From MWBF01 sp964614645 (GTDB lineage: Bacteria; Chloroflexota; Anaerolineae; CG2-30-64-16), in the NCBI GenBank assembly GCA_964614645.1, contig CAZTMA010000003.1, positions 1 to 64,000 on the forward strand: a DNA stretch of 64,000 nt. The letters are read 5' to 3'. The notes below the pieces were generated by a model that worked only from the letters and a program-made list of their open reading frames with translations, was not told where the DNA came from and searched no databases. Position 1 is the stretch's first letter. Every line of letters starts with the position of its first letter. A program made the position numbers and the translations under genes. Shown one piece after another: positions 16,422 to 25,412 of the stretch.

Positions 16422-17633
16422 TCAGGCTACGACGACTTCCTGCTCCAGGAGTTCGACTACCGGTGTGGCTTCGGGCAGGCGGGCGATGGCCGGCTGGCTG
16501 CCATATCCCAGCCCGCACTCCTCGCCGTCCACCGTGCCCTCGTTGACGTACTGGGTCAGCTCGCAGACGCTCCACTGCTCGATGCCCAGCTTGTCCAGTG
16601 TGCGGCCGCGGCGCCAGTAGTCCGTGCGGTGGATGATGCACGCGAGCCGGATCATCGCATCCATCGCGCGCACCGACACCCCAAACCGCTGCCCGAGCGC
16701 GGCCAGCGGCACGAGGCTCATCGGTATGTCTTCGAAGATGTAGCGGTGATTGAGTGTTGGCGGCGCCTGAATCCCATAGTAGCCAGGCTGGTTGTGAATC
16801 GCCTCGTGCAGGTCGTTGCCGGTGGCGTTGTAGGCCATCTGCAGCCATTCCAGCGCGCTCTGGGCGCGGATGCCGAGCGCCGCAGCCACGGTCAGCCGCT
16901 CGCGGTCCATGGCTTCCAGGATGCGGGCCACGGAGGGTGTCACGCCGTCGATATAGAACTGGTAGTTGCCGTGGGTGGCCTCGATCCAGCCGGCGTTGAG
17001 CAGCGTCAGCGTCGGATGGAAGATGGCGCCCATGTTGTCCAGGCTGGTCTTGAGCACGTTGCCGCCGTCGATGAACTGCGGGTATGCGGGCCGGAGTGCA
17101 TCCAGCACGGATTGGGTGCGCGTCGCAGGCAGCGCGGCCAGCGGCACGGCTTCCTTGACGCGGAAGATGCGCGCCTGGGCCGGGCCATCACTGCGGCTGG
17201 CGTAGATGAACGTCCCGGCCTCGGCCACCGTCACATCGGCGCGGCAGCCCTGGTCGCGCAGCACCTTCACGAATTCGATGGCGCCGCAGGTGCGGCCCGG
17301 GTTCAGCACCACGATTTGCCCATCCTGCAGGTGCGGGGCGCAGCCTTGCGCCACATCGCGGTGCGCTGAGGATGGCGTCACGACCATGACGATATCCGCG
17401 TCGGCCAACGATTCGGCATAGTCGGAGGTAACGCGTGCTAACTGGCCGAAGCCGCCGGGGAAGCCGTCGTTACGCTCCAGATCGATGCCGCCGCGCAGCC
17501 GGATGGCGGTCACGTGGTCAGGCGTGCGATTGAAGAGCGTCGTCTGGAAGCCCATCAGCGCGAGGTGGGCGGCCATTGCCTTGCCGCCGTGCCCGCTGCC
17601 GATCACCGTGTAGCGTGCCTTAGTGTGCATCAT
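16422..17633 (-). CDS. NAD(P)-dependent opine (octopine/nopaline) dehydrogenase family protein
   Basis: A 403-residue two-domain dehydrogenase. The N-terminal Rossmann domain opens YTVIGSGHGGKAMAAHLALMG. The C-terminal opine-dehydrogenase domain includes NMGAIFHPTLTLLNAGW, with the catalytic-type His. Family members reductively couple an amino acid to a 2-oxo acid, or work in reverse. I start at the ATG at 17633, 6 nt after AAGGAGG; an immediately following ATG is also possible. It begins 11 bp after the B12-binding gene, so the two form one operon under the c-di-AMP riboswitch. Confidence 0.9.
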   Translation of the reverse strand: MMHTKARYTVIGSGHGGKAMAAHLALMGFQTTLFNRTPDHVTAIRLRGGIDLERNDGFPGGFGQLARVTSDYAESLADADIVMVVTPSSAHRDVAQGCAPHLQDGQIVVLNPGRTCGAIEFVKVLRDQGCRADVTVAEAGTFIYASRSDGPAQARIFRVKEAVPLAALPATRTQSVLDALRPAYPQFIDGGNVLKTSLDNMGAIFHPTLTLLNAGWIEATHGNYQFYIDGVTPSVARILEAMDRERLTVAAALGIRAQSALEWLQMAYNATGNDLHEAIHNQPGYYGIQAPPTLNHRYIFEDIPMSLVPLAALGQRFGVSVRAMDAMIRLACIIHRTDYWRRGRTLDKLGIEQWSVCELTQYVNEGTVDGEECGLGYGSQPAIARLPEATPVVELLEQEVVVA

Positions 17634-17644
17634 GTGATTCCTCC

Positions 17645-19324
17645 TTATGCCAGTTCCAGGGCCGGTCGTTCTTGGGTTGTGCTGAGGCGCAGCCCGGCCA
17701 GCCGTTCGGCCTCGCTGAGCGTCCGGCCGGCCGCCGGGTCCACTGCCACACATGCGCCGCGCTCGTCGATGCGCGTGACGACCGTGCCCCGCGCGTAGGG
17801 GTTCCCCTTGAGCTGGGGTGCATCCAGGATGCCGTGCTCGACGGCCGCGGCGAGCGTCGGTGCGTCCGCCAGCGGGTCGACCACGGAAGGGCCGGCCAGG
17901 CTACGGATGGCGTCCAGCGTCAGGCGCGTCTCCGCAATGAGTTCCGCCTTGCGTGCCTGGACGGCCGGATCTGCGGTCATATCGGGCGCGCCGGCCATGG
18001 CATTCTCGATCGCGCGTCGCGCCACCTTGCAGGCCGCAATCACGTCTTCAGCCGTGGCCGCGTGGTCTGCCTCCGTGTGTCCGACGACATGCACGATGTG
18101 CGGCTTGAGCTGCATCTGCAGGTAAGTTGCCGCAGCCAGGTGACCGCGTGCGGCCTCGGGGTCCAGCGGGAAGCTGAGCAGGCCGGTCCGCGTCTGGCGC
18201 CAGACCCGGAAGTCCTCGGTCTCCAGCTCCGCTACCATCTCGAGGACGGCCAGCATTTTGGCCAGGTCCATGGCATCCGCAAGGTCGTTCGGGCTGTTGA
18301 ACATGAGCTGGGCGATGTAGTCACGGACGCCGCAGGCCCGCGCATTATACGCAGAGAGATAGGCAGCTGCGACGAAGACCGCGTCCGGCGCGTCGCGCAT
18401 GCCCCAGTGGTGCGGTTCATTGGCCTCCACCGGCACGCCCCGCTGCGCGTACCACGCCATCAATTCCTGGTGCAGGGCCAGCGATTCCGCCAGCCCGTGG
18501 GGCCCGCGGCCATCCATGGCATTGAACCAGAAGAGCGGCACGGCGGCCCAGGCCAGGTTGATGGTTTCCAGGTACATCTCTGCCAGGCGCACGAAGTCAT
18601 CGGTGCCCGAATAGGTGCGCAACAGCGGGTAGTTACCCGTGCGCGAGGCCGTGTAGAGGCTGCGATAGTCGTCGGCGGTGCGCACCGGCACGCCGCCCGC
18701 ACCGCGGCGTCGCGGGTCCTGGCGCTCAGGGTGGAAGAAGTTCTCCTGCGCATCCTGGTCGATGCCCAGCGAGATAACGTCGAGGACGCGCGCGTCCGCG
18801 ATGTCAGCGATCCCCGCGCGCGTGGCCTCCAACGACGGCAGGCCGAAATGGTGGCGCAGCAGGGGATAGGGCGCCTTCCAGGCGAGGCGTTCCAGCAGGG
18901 TCGCCGGCGGCGCAGCGGCCACGTCTGGCCCGCCGCTGCCGCGCAGGTATGCCAGCACCGACTCGACTGGCTCCGAGCCGTCGAACACGGCATCGAAAAA
19001 GCCCCCCAGCCCCCGGGCGTGTTGTGCGACGGGCGGCGTGCCGCCGAACGCGAACCTCACGCCTGCCTGGTGCAGGTCATCGGCGCTTTCGGCAAATTCG
19101 GCCAGCAGGGCCGCGCCGTTCTCGGGTGTCAACCGGTACGATACGCCGACTAACTGTGCGCCGTGCTCATGAGCCGCCTGGATGAGTTTCTCCGGCGCGA
19201 CGGCAGGGCCAAGAAAGACGGTCTGCCAACCGGCCTGCTCCGCCAGTCTCAGGAAGCGCGCGACGCCTGCGACATGGACGCACTCACCGAGCGCGGCGGC
19301 AACAACAACGGGTTTGTTCTGCAT
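17645..19324 (-). CDS. Cobalamin-binding-domain protein, mutase-like
   Basis: A 559-residue protein. The N-terminal 130 residues look like a B12-binding domain: GECVHVAG retains the His and Gly of the DxHxxG signature (first Asp replaced by Cys), then VSYRLTPENG and FAFGGTPP. The remainder (about 170-480) resembles the TIM-barrel part of glutamate/methylaspartate-mutase E-type proteins (ADARVLDVISLGIDQDAQENFF, YSGTDDFVRLAEMYLETINLAWAAVPLFWFNAMDGRG). The reaction is unknown. It is the first gene after the riboswitch and is coupled to the opine-dehydrogenase-like gene. Confidence 0.75.
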   Translation of the reverse strand: MQNKPVVVAAALGECVHVAGVARFLRLAEQAGWQTVFLGPAVAPEKLIQAAHEHGAQLVGVSYRLTPENGAALLAEFAESADDLHQAGVRFAFGGTPPVAQHARGLGGFFDAVFDGSEPVESVLAYLRGSGGPDVAAAPPATLLERLAWKAPYPLLRHHFGLPSLEATRAGIADIADARVLDVISLGIDQDAQENFFHPERQDPRRRGAGGVPVRTADDYRSLYTASRTGNYPLLRTYSGTDDFVRLAEMYLETINLAWAAVPLFWFNAMDGRGPHGLAESLALHQELMAWYAQRGVPVEANEPHHWGMRDAPDAVFVAAAYLSAYNARACGVRDYIAQLMFNSPNDLADAMDLAKMLAVLEMVAELETEDFRVWRQTRTGLLSFPLDPEAARGHLAAATYLQMQLKPHIVHVVGHTEADHAATAEDVIAACKVARRAIENAMAGAPDMTADPAVQARKAELIAETRLTLDAIRSLAGPSVVDPLADAPTLAAAVEHGILDAPQLKGNPYARGTVVTRIDERGACVAVDPAAGRTLSEAERLAGLRLSTTQERPALELA

Positions 19325-19439
19325 GGTATGCTCCTGTCATCACGCTCACCCGCGGCCAATTCGACCCCATGTGGGTAGACCGGCCGCCAGGCTGCGACGA
19401 ATCAACGATATTGCTGGACAGAGGACAGGAGTGCGGAGA

Positions 19440-19461
19440 GGAAGGCCGGAGGGCGGCCTTT
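19440..19461 (-). promoter_or_regulatory. Candidate expression-platform hairpin of the c-di-AMP riboswitch
   Basis: GAAGGCCG (19440-19447) pairs with CGGCCTTTC (19453-19461) with one bulged base, 18 nt downstream of the aptamer on the minus strand. The RNA after it is C/U-mixed, not a clear U run, so whether it terminates transcription is uncertain. Confidence 0.4.
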
Positions 19462-19479
19462 CCCGGAGGTAAACTGGGT

Positions 19480-19607
19480 TCCTGTCTCTTCCAATCGCCT
19501 GCGGGGTTAGCTGACGGGTTCGGGCTGGAAGAAAGTTGCCCTACGCACGAGTCGTGCGATTCACCCCAATGCGATGGTTCCCCCGTCTCCCTTTCGGGAG
19601 TTCGGCT
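19480..19607 (-). promoter_or_regulatory. c-di-AMP riboswitch (ydaO/yuaA type)
   Basis: Read on the minus strand, the leader has the family's conserved blocks in order: CAGCCGAAC, a short hairpin (CTCCCGAAAGGGAG), ACGGGGGAACCA, TTGGGGTGAATCGC, AGGGCAACTTTCTTCC, GCCCGAACCCGTCAGCTAAC, CCCGCAGGCGATTGGAAGAGACA. This matches my recollection of the ydaO/yuaA consensus closely. It lies about 155 nt upstream of the B12-binding gene and directly after a TATAAT -10 box. In known cases c-di-AMP binding turns expression off; genes for potassium, osmolyte and cell-wall functions are typical targets. Confidence 0.93.
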
Positions 19608-19626
19608 GTAGTCTTACACTGTCAAG

Positions 19627-19632
19627 ATTATA
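19627..19632 (-). promoter_or_regulatory. -10 box of the riboswitch operon
   Basis: A perfect TATAAT on the minus strand, about 7 nt before the expected transcript start and 20 nt before the first conserved aptamer block. A weak TTGCAG lies 18 bp further upstream as a possible -35. Confidence 0.65.
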
Positions 19633-19733
19633 TCATAAGTCCGGCTGATTCTGCAAGCTATTATCCATTGGGCTTCCCTTGGGAGACGGTGTTGCCACCC
19701 GGTTTGTGCCTGCCCTTGCGCGGAAAAGCGCGC

Positions 19734-19762
19734 TTGACCTCCTGTAGCGCCTGTGCTATAGT
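19734..19762 (+). promoter_or_regulatory. Sigma-70-type promoter for relA/spoT
   Basis: TTGACC (19734-19739), a 17-bp spacer and TATAGT (19757-19762). Each box matches five of six consensus bases. Expected start is about 19769, about 70 nt before the ATG at 19838. Confidence 0.75.
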
Positions 19763-19837
19763 CACCATAAGAACGCGCAGGAGCATGCGACGCAGTAGCC
19801 ACCGCGTCGCTTTTCGATTAAAGGGGCCGGGTGCGCT

Positions 19838-22009
19838 ATGACGTGGGAGACTCTGCTGAACCAGCTTCCTAAGAGCTTCACGCAACAGGACGTTGCGCTC
19901 GTCCGGCGCGCCTATGAAGTGGCGGAGCAGGCACATGGCCCGCAGCTGCGCAAATCGGGCGAGGCCTATATCATGCATCCGGTGGCCGTAGCCGGGATCC
20001 TGGCCGACTTGCGGCTGGATGCTAAGACGGTCGCGGCAGCGCTGCTGCACGATGTGGCGGAAGACACCTCGGTCAAGATGCCTGAACTGGTCGAGGAGTT
20101 CGGGCCGGAAGTTGCCAGCATGGTGGATGGCGTCACCAAGTTGAGCAGTATCGCAGGCATGGCCACCCTGCCGAGCGACAGCCGCGACCCGCGCGTCGAG
20201 AGCCTGCGCAAGATGCTGCTGGCGATGGTCAATGACGTGCGTGTGGTGCTCATCAAGCTGGCCGACCGGTTGCACAACATGCGCACGATCGGCTACGTGA
20301 ACCATGAGAAGCAACTGCGCATCTCGCGCGAGACGCTGGACATCTATGCGCCGCTGGCCAGTGTCCTGGGCATCTACCAGGTCAAGTGGGAGTTGGAAGA
20401 CCTGGCCTTCCGCTGCCTTATGCCAGAAACTTACGAGAAGATGTTCCGCGTGTTGAACGAGCAAAGTGAGGAGCGCGCAGAATATGTACAGAGCATTGTC
20501 GACCTGTTGCATAGTGAGCTGGCGCGGAACGGCATCCAGGCGAAAGTCACCGGCCGGCCCAAGCACATTTACAGCATCTATCGAAAGATGAACCGCAAGG
20601 GTGTCGACATGGAGCAAGTCTATGACCAGCAGGGTGTGCGGGTCATCGTGCCGGAAATCGGTGACTGCTACGCAGCGCTCGGGGTCGTGCACACGCTCTG
20701 GCGGCCCATTAAGGGCGAATTCGACGATTACATCGCGACACCTAAGGAGAACCAGTACCAGTCTCTGCACACGGCGGTTTTCGGGCCGGGCGGCCGGCCG
20801 CTCGAAGTGCAGATTCGCACGTCCGAGATGGATCGCATCGCCGACGTCGGCATCGCGGCGCATTGGCGTTACAAGTCGCAAACGCGGCACGATGATGCCT
20901 ACGAGCGGAAGATCGCGTGGCTGCGCTCCGTCATCGAATGGCAGTCGCAGGAGCAGAGCGGCGGCAGCGACTTTCTGGCGACCGTCAAGGAGGACCTGTT
21001 CAAGGAACGGGTCTATGTCTTCACCCCGAAAGGTGATGTCATCGACCTGCCGGCCGGAGCCACCCCCATCGACTTTGCCTATCGGGTCCACACGGAGATC
21101 GGCCATCGCTGCCGCGGCGCAAAGGTGCGCGGCAGGCTGGTCACTCTTGACTACCAGTTATCGAGCGGTGACCAGGTCGAAATTCTGACGGCCAAGCGCG
21201 GCAGCCCCAGCCGCGACTGGCTCAACCCCAACCTGGGCTATGTCAAGACCGACCGGGCGCGTTCGAAAATCCGCCAGTGGTTCCGCCAGCAGAACCGGGA
21301 CGAGAATATTACTGCGGGCCGCCAGATTCTGGAGCGCGAGCTCAACCGGCTGGGCATCGATAACAAGTCCTATCAGGATGTCGCAGCGCTCTTCAAGGTT
21401 GACAATCTGGACGACTTCCTGGAGAAGCTGGGCACCGGCGACCACACGCCCGCCGACGTCGCAGAACAGGTGCTCCAGCTCGGGAAGGTGGAGGAGCTGC
21501 CCAAGGAAGCCAGCGCGACCCTGCCGCAGCAGGAGTCCCCTCAACCGCCTGCCGTCACGCTGAGCGCCGACGGGGTGGCGGTGATGGGCACGGGCAACAT
21601 GCTGACTTACCTGGCGCGCTGCTGCAATCCGCTGCCACCCGATGAGATTGCCGGCTTTGTGACGCGCGGCCGGGGGGTGGCAGTCCACCGAAGCGACTGC
21701 CCCAATGTGTTGAGATTGGACCGCGAGCGCCTCATCCGTGTCAACTGGGGCGCCAGCCCGCCGAAGATTTCGCGGGTCAAGATTCGCGTGCACGCATATG
21801 ATCGGGCCGGACTGCTGAATGAGATTACAGGCGTTTTGAAAGAGGAAAACATTAACCTTGAGGACGCTTCAGCCATCACTGCGCGCCAGGACAACCTTGC
21901 GGTGATTACCGCCACGCTCGAAGTGCGCGATGCCGAGCAGCTCAGCCGGGTGCTCACCCGGATCGAGCGCCTGCCGAATGTCCAGCAAGTGCGGCGGCAG
22001 GTCGGGTAA
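19838..22009 (+). CDS. relA: Bifunctional (p)ppGpp synthetase/hydrolase, RelA/SpoT (Rsh)
   Basis: A 723-residue long Rsh protein. The HD hydrolase domain has YIMHPVAVAGILADL and LLHDVAEDT (His71-Asp72), so hydrolase activity is expected. The synthetase domain has DQQGVRVIV, KGEFDDYIATPKENQYQSLH and EVQIRTSEMDRIADVGIAAH. A TGS domain follows (VYVFTPKGDVIDLPAGATPIDFAYRVHTEIG), then the zinc-finger/CC region (YLARCCNPLPPDEIAGFVTRG) and a C-terminal ACT domain. It makes and degrades the alarmone in the cytoplasm. Confidence 0.97.
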   Translation: MTWETLLNQLPKSFTQQDVALVRRAYEVAEQAHGPQLRKSGEAYIMHPVAVAGILADLRLDAKTVAAALLHDVAEDTSVKMPELVEEFGPEVASMVDGVTKLSSIAGMATLPSDSRDPRVESLRKMLLAMVNDVRVVLIKLADRLHNMRTIGYVNHEKQLRISRETLDIYAPLASVLGIYQVKWELEDLAFRCLMPETYEKMFRVLNEQSEERAEYVQSIVDLLHSELARNGIQAKVTGRPKHIYSIYRKMNRKGVDMEQVYDQQGVRVIVPEIGDCYAALGVVHTLWRPIKGEFDDYIATPKENQYQSLHTAVFGPGGRPLEVQIRTSEMDRIADVGIAAHWRYKSQTRHDDAYERKIAWLRSVIEWQSQEQSGGSDFLATVKEDLFKERVYVFTPKGDVIDLPAGATPIDFAYRVHTEIGHRCRGAKVRGRLVTLDYQLSSGDQVEILTAKRGSPSRDWLNPNLGYVKTDRARSKIRQWFRQQNRDENITAGRQILERELNRLGIDNKSYQDVAALFKVDNLDDFLEKLGTGDHTPADVAEQVLQLGKVEELPKEASATLPQQESPQPPAVTLSADGVAVMGTGNMLTYLARCCNPLPPDEIAGFVTRGRGVAVHRSDCPNVLRLDRERLIRVNWGASPPKISRVKIRVHAYDRAGLLNEITGVLKEENINLEDASAITARQDNLAVITATLEVRDAEQLSRVLTRIERLPNVQQVRRQVG

Positions 22010-22025
22010 ATGCTTTTTGCGCGGC

Positions 22026-22054
22026 TTGACAGTTTGCCCGACATGTGATTTAAG
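22026..22054 (+). promoter_or_regulatory. Possible promoter for the ABC-transporter operon
   Basis: A perfect TTGACA (22026-22031), a 17-bp spacer and TTTAAG (22049-22054, four of six). It starts 17 bp after the relA stop, leaving a leader of about 230 nt before the ATG at 22289. I see nothing else definite in 22055-22288. Confidence 0.45.
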
Positions 22055-22288
22055 TGAGGTCATCCAGCCGCCGGGGGCCGGTAGTTTTTCCCCACTGTGC
22101 CCTATTCTTCATTTTGCCAGAGTGAGGCCATTCTGGACTCAGGAAGTCAGTGTGACCTTGAAGTGGACACTTGTTTCTGCTCCCTCTATGCAAGGAAAGG
22201 AGGCGCGAACCATCCTGCCCTAAAACCTCGGCTCTAGACACCCATTGCACTCGAACATCCAACCCATTACTTCGAAGGAGAGGTAGGC

Positions 22289-24160
22289 ATGAAGCTGTCC
22301 AGACAGTTCGTTCTTGCACTCGTGCTGATCACGATGATGATCGTGACGGCCTGCCAGCCGGCTGTGCCCGTGCCGGCAGGACAAGAGCCCGCGGCAGCAG
22401 AACCGGCCGCACCGGCGGCTGCAGAACCTGCGGCCGCAGAGCCCGCGGCAGCCGTACCTGAAGGCGGCAAGGCCCGGTTCACCACCAGCGCCAACCTTCA
22501 GCCGCCTGAAGCCTTGCATGGCAACCCCTTTGCGCCACCAGGCCTCGACGCGGCGCCCCGCTACATCTGGGACCCACTCTTCGATTTCGTGCCCATTCCG
22601 ACCCCGACCTATCACCCCATGCTGGGTGAGAGCTTCAAGGAAGAGGGCAACACCCTGACGGTATCCCTGCGCCAGGACGTGAAGTGGACCGATGACACAC
22701 CCTTCACCAGCAAAGACGTCATCACCACTTACCAACTCTACTTCATCAACAACCACATCGTGTGGCGCTACCTCGACAAGATCGAGGCGCCCGATGACTA
22801 CACCGTAGTCTTCACCTGGAAACAGGCCAGCCCGATCCTCAAATCCATCGCGTTTGAAGTCAACATCGTGGCGCCCGACCACATCTACGGCAAGTTTGCC
22901 GCGGGCGTGCCGGCGCTGCTGGACAAGCGCGACGAGAGCGGCACACTGGATGAGGCCGAGAACGCGGAACGCAATGTCATCCGCGAGGAGCTGTATGCGT
23001 TCAAGCCCACCGTGCAGGAAATCATCGGCACCGGCCCCTTCAAGGTCGGTGGCGTGACGACCTCCGACATGATGCTTCAGCGCAAGGAGAACTCCTGGGC
23101 GAGCGCGAACAATAAGTTCGACGAAGTGGTGATCATGCGCTACGTGGCGCAGGAAGCCTACATCACCAACGCAGTGTCGGGCGTGTACGACGGCGACCAG
23201 CATGGTATGCCGCCGGATGTGTTCCAGCAGCTCGAGGAAGCTCAGCCCGACATGCACGTCAACTGGTCTAAGTCGGGCAGCCAGCCGGGCTGGGACTTCA
23301 ACATGATGCGCTACCCGGTGGACAATCCGGTGGTGCGCAAGGCCATCGTGATGGCGATCGACTTCCCGTCGGTCCTGCCCATCCTGGAGCCCGGGACGCT
23401 CGACCCCGACACCAAGATGACCGGCCTCGTGCCGTCCTTCCGGGACCGCTGGGTCAGCGCGGAGACTCAGGCGAAGATGCAGGATTACTCCTACAACCCG
23501 ACGAAGGCCGAGGAAATGCTCACGGGCATCGGCTGGAGCCGCGGCGCGGACAACATGTGGGTCGATGACAAGGGCGAACCGGTCGTCCTCGAAATTGCCT
23601 CCATGAACAGCTGGCCCATCTTCTTCCTGGGCGGCGACGCCTACGCGCAGCAGCTCACCGCGTTCGGCCTCAAGACCGTCTTCAAGCCGATGGAGTTGAG
23701 CGCCTACTGGCAATACCTTGACAACGGCGAGCACATGATCGGCATGGACTTCCGCGGCAATATCGGCGCGTACGGCCATCCGTGGGGTGCGTTCAAGAAT
23801 CTCTACCGCGATGCCCCCATCCGCGTCGGCCTGCTCGACCCGAAGGCCCCGGCCGGCTCGGCGTACGAAGTCAAGGTGACCATCCCCTCGACCGGCGAGA
23901 CGGTGGACGTGCTGGCGCTGGTGGATGAGCTGTTCTATGCTGACGAAGAGCGCGCCAAGGTGATCGTCGAACAACTCGCCCTGGCGACGAACGAGTTGGT
24001 GCCGATGGTTGCGATCGGTGAGAAGGCCGAGCCGATCAAGATCTACGCGCCGGACAAGAAGATCTTCAACTTCCCGGGCGACGAGGAACCGTTCTGGTTC
24101 CAGGGCCTCAACAGCTACGCCCGCATGATGAAAATGGGCCGCATCTCGCCCACGCCTTGA
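22289..24160 (+). CDS. ABC transporter substrate-binding lipoprotein, family 5 (Opp/Dpp type)
   Basis: A 623-residue lipoprotein with lipobox VTAC. A repetitive Ala/Glu/Pro linker (about 30-58, EPAA repeats) tethers an SBP_bac_5 domain (LRQDVKWTDDTPFTSKDVITTYQLYF; GTGPFKVGG; DFNMMRYPVDNPVVRKAIVMAID). It captures the ligand outside the membrane for the permeases encoded downstream. Family 5 proteins take peptides, nickel chelates or oligosaccharides; the ligand cannot be told here. It has a GGAGAGG ribosome site. Confidence 0.93.
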   Translation: MKLSRQFVLALVLITMMIVTACQPAVPVPAGQEPAAAEPAAPAAAEPAAAEPAAAVPEGGKARFTTSANLQPPEALHGNPFAPPGLDAAPRYIWDPLFDFVPIPTPTYHPMLGESFKEEGNTLTVSLRQDVKWTDDTPFTSKDVITTYQLYFINNHIVWRYLDKIEAPDDYTVVFTWKQASPILKSIAFEVNIVAPDHIYGKFAAGVPALLDKRDESGTLDEAENAERNVIREELYAFKPTVQEIIGTGPFKVGGVTTSDMMLQRKENSWASANNKFDEVVIMRYVAQEAYITNAVSGVYDGDQHGMPPDVFQQLEEAQPDMHVNWSKSGSQPGWDFNMMRYPVDNPVVRKAIVMAIDFPSVLPILEPGTLDPDTKMTGLVPSFRDRWVSAETQAKMQDYSYNPTKAEEMLTGIGWSRGADNMWVDDKGEPVVLEIASMNSWPIFFLGGDAYAQQLTAFGLKTVFKPMELSAYWQYLDNGEHMIGMDFRGNIGAYGHPWGAFKNLYRDAPIRVGLLDPKAPAGSAYEVKVTIPSTGETVDVLALVDELFYADEERAKVIVEQLALATNELVPMVAIGEKAEPIKIYAPDKKIFNFPGDEEPFWFQGLNSYARMMKMGRISPTP

Positions 24161-24182
24161 GTCCGGCACTGCTGATGAAAGC

Positions 24183-24270
24183 GATGCCTTGCCGCACCTG
24201 ACGGTCCGGTAAGGCATCTACAGCACGGCTGTCTGAGTTGGGCGGCGACAGGCTGCTGCCGCCGCCCAAC
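24183..24270 (+). terminator. Two hairpins between the binding protein and permease genes
   Basis: The first (24183-24218) has a 12-bp stem, GATGCCTTGCCG with CGGTAAGGCATC (one G-T pair), 22 nt past the stop. The second (24237-24270) has a perfect 11-bp stem, GTTGGGCGGCG with CGCCGCCCAAC. In ABC operons such hairpins commonly stabilise or partly terminate the binding-protein transcript so that it exceeds the permeases. Confidence 0.55.
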
Positions 24271-24298
24271 CTGCCAGGAAAGCTGTTTGGAAAGAGGA

Positions 24299-24376
24299 GT
24301 CCGCATTCTCAAATGCGGACGGGGCTGTCCGCCGTGAAGTACACATACGCCGGGCCCGTTCCGCGTCTGAGGACGC
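24299..24376. repeat. CTCA-loop hairpin pair in inverted orientation
   Basis: GTCCGCATT-CTCA-AATGCGGAC (24299-24320, 9-bp stem) and GCGTC-TGAG-GACGC (24363-24376, the same design on the other strand). The flanks GGAGT and ACTCC continue the inversion, so the segment of about 90 bp has terminal inverted-repeat character. It resembles the pair at 13014-13070. Confidence 0.65.
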
Positions 24377-24419
24377 TCCACTCCACAGCTTCTTAAACAG
24401 TCTCTATAGGAGAACAGGT

Positions 24420-25412
24420 ATGGAGTGGATCAAGCGGATTCTCCTCCTGGTCGCGACGATTTTTTTCGCGACCACCATCACATTTATAGTCATCCGCCTC
24501 ATGCCCGGCAATCCGGTCGAAACGATGGCGATGCAGTACGTCCGCGACGAGGGCATGGACTATGCACAGGCGATCCTGCGCGCCAAGGCCGAGCTCAGCT
24601 ACGATCCTGACCTGCCGTTGACTACTCAATACGTCGGCTACGTCAGCAACCTGATGCGGGGCAAGCTGGGCCAATCGCTCGTCTACAAAAAAGAGGTCGG
24701 CGCAATTGTCGCGTCTGCGCTGCCCTGGACCCTGTTTGTGTTCTCCACGGCGCTGTTTCTCAGCTTCATCATCGGGATCCTCCTGGGCATGTATGTCGCC
24801 TGGCGGCGCAAGACCATCCTCGATCCCATCCTGTCCGTCTACGCGTCTATCTCGGGGTCTATACCCAACTACATCGTGGCGTTTATCTTTATCATGATAT
24901 TCTCGGTGCAGTTGCGGTGGTTCCCCTCACGCGGGGCGTGGGATTCCGCGATTCCGGTGGGACTGACGACGGCGTACATCGGCAGCGTGTTCTACCATGC
25001 AGTGCTGCCCATCGCGTCCTATATTGCCGCGTCGGTCGGCATCTGGGCGCTGAACATGAAGGCCAGCGCAGTGGGTATCTTAGGTGAGGACTACATCACC
25101 GCCGCCCGCATCCGCGGCCTGACCAACCAGCGCATTATCACCAGCTACCTGGGGCGCAATGCCATGCTGCCGCTGGTGACGCAACTTGCCATCTCATTCG
25201 CGTTCGTGTTCGGCGGCTCGCCCCTGATCGAGAATATGTTCCTCTATCCGGGCGTTGGCTACTTCCTGAATGTCTCCCTGGCGCGCCGCGACTACCCCAT
25301 GATGCAGGGCATGTTCCTCATCATTACGGTCGCAGTCGTGGTGGCGAACCTTGTGGCAGAACTGCTCAACGCCGTTCTGGATCCCCGGTTACGGGCGGAG
25401 GGTAACACATGA
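24420..25412 (+). CDS. ABC transporter permease, OppB/DppB type
   Basis: A 330-residue permease with six hydrophobic segments. The first segment is followed by FIVIRLMPGNPVETM, a hallmark of OppB/DppB N-termini. The EAA-type cytoplasmic loop is EDYITAARIRGLTNQRIITSYLGRNAMLPLVTQ. The ATG follows AGGAGAACAGGT. It overlaps the next permease gene by 4 bp. Confidence 0.95.
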   Translation: MEWIKRILLLVATIFFATTITFIVIRLMPGNPVETMAMQYVRDEGMDYAQAILRAKAELSYDPDLPLTTQYVGYVSNLMRGKLGQSLVYKKEVGAIVASALPWTLFVFSTALFLSFIIGILLGMYVAWRRKTILDPILSVYASISGSIPNYIVAFIFIMIFSVQLRWFPSRGAWDSAIPVGLTTAYIGSVFYHAVLPIASYIAASVGIWALNMKASAVGILGEDYITAARIRGLTNQRIITSYLGRNAMLPLVTQLAISFAFVFGGSPLIENMFLYPGVGYFLNVSLARRDYPMMQGMFLIITVAVVVANLVAELLNAVLDPRLRAEGNT

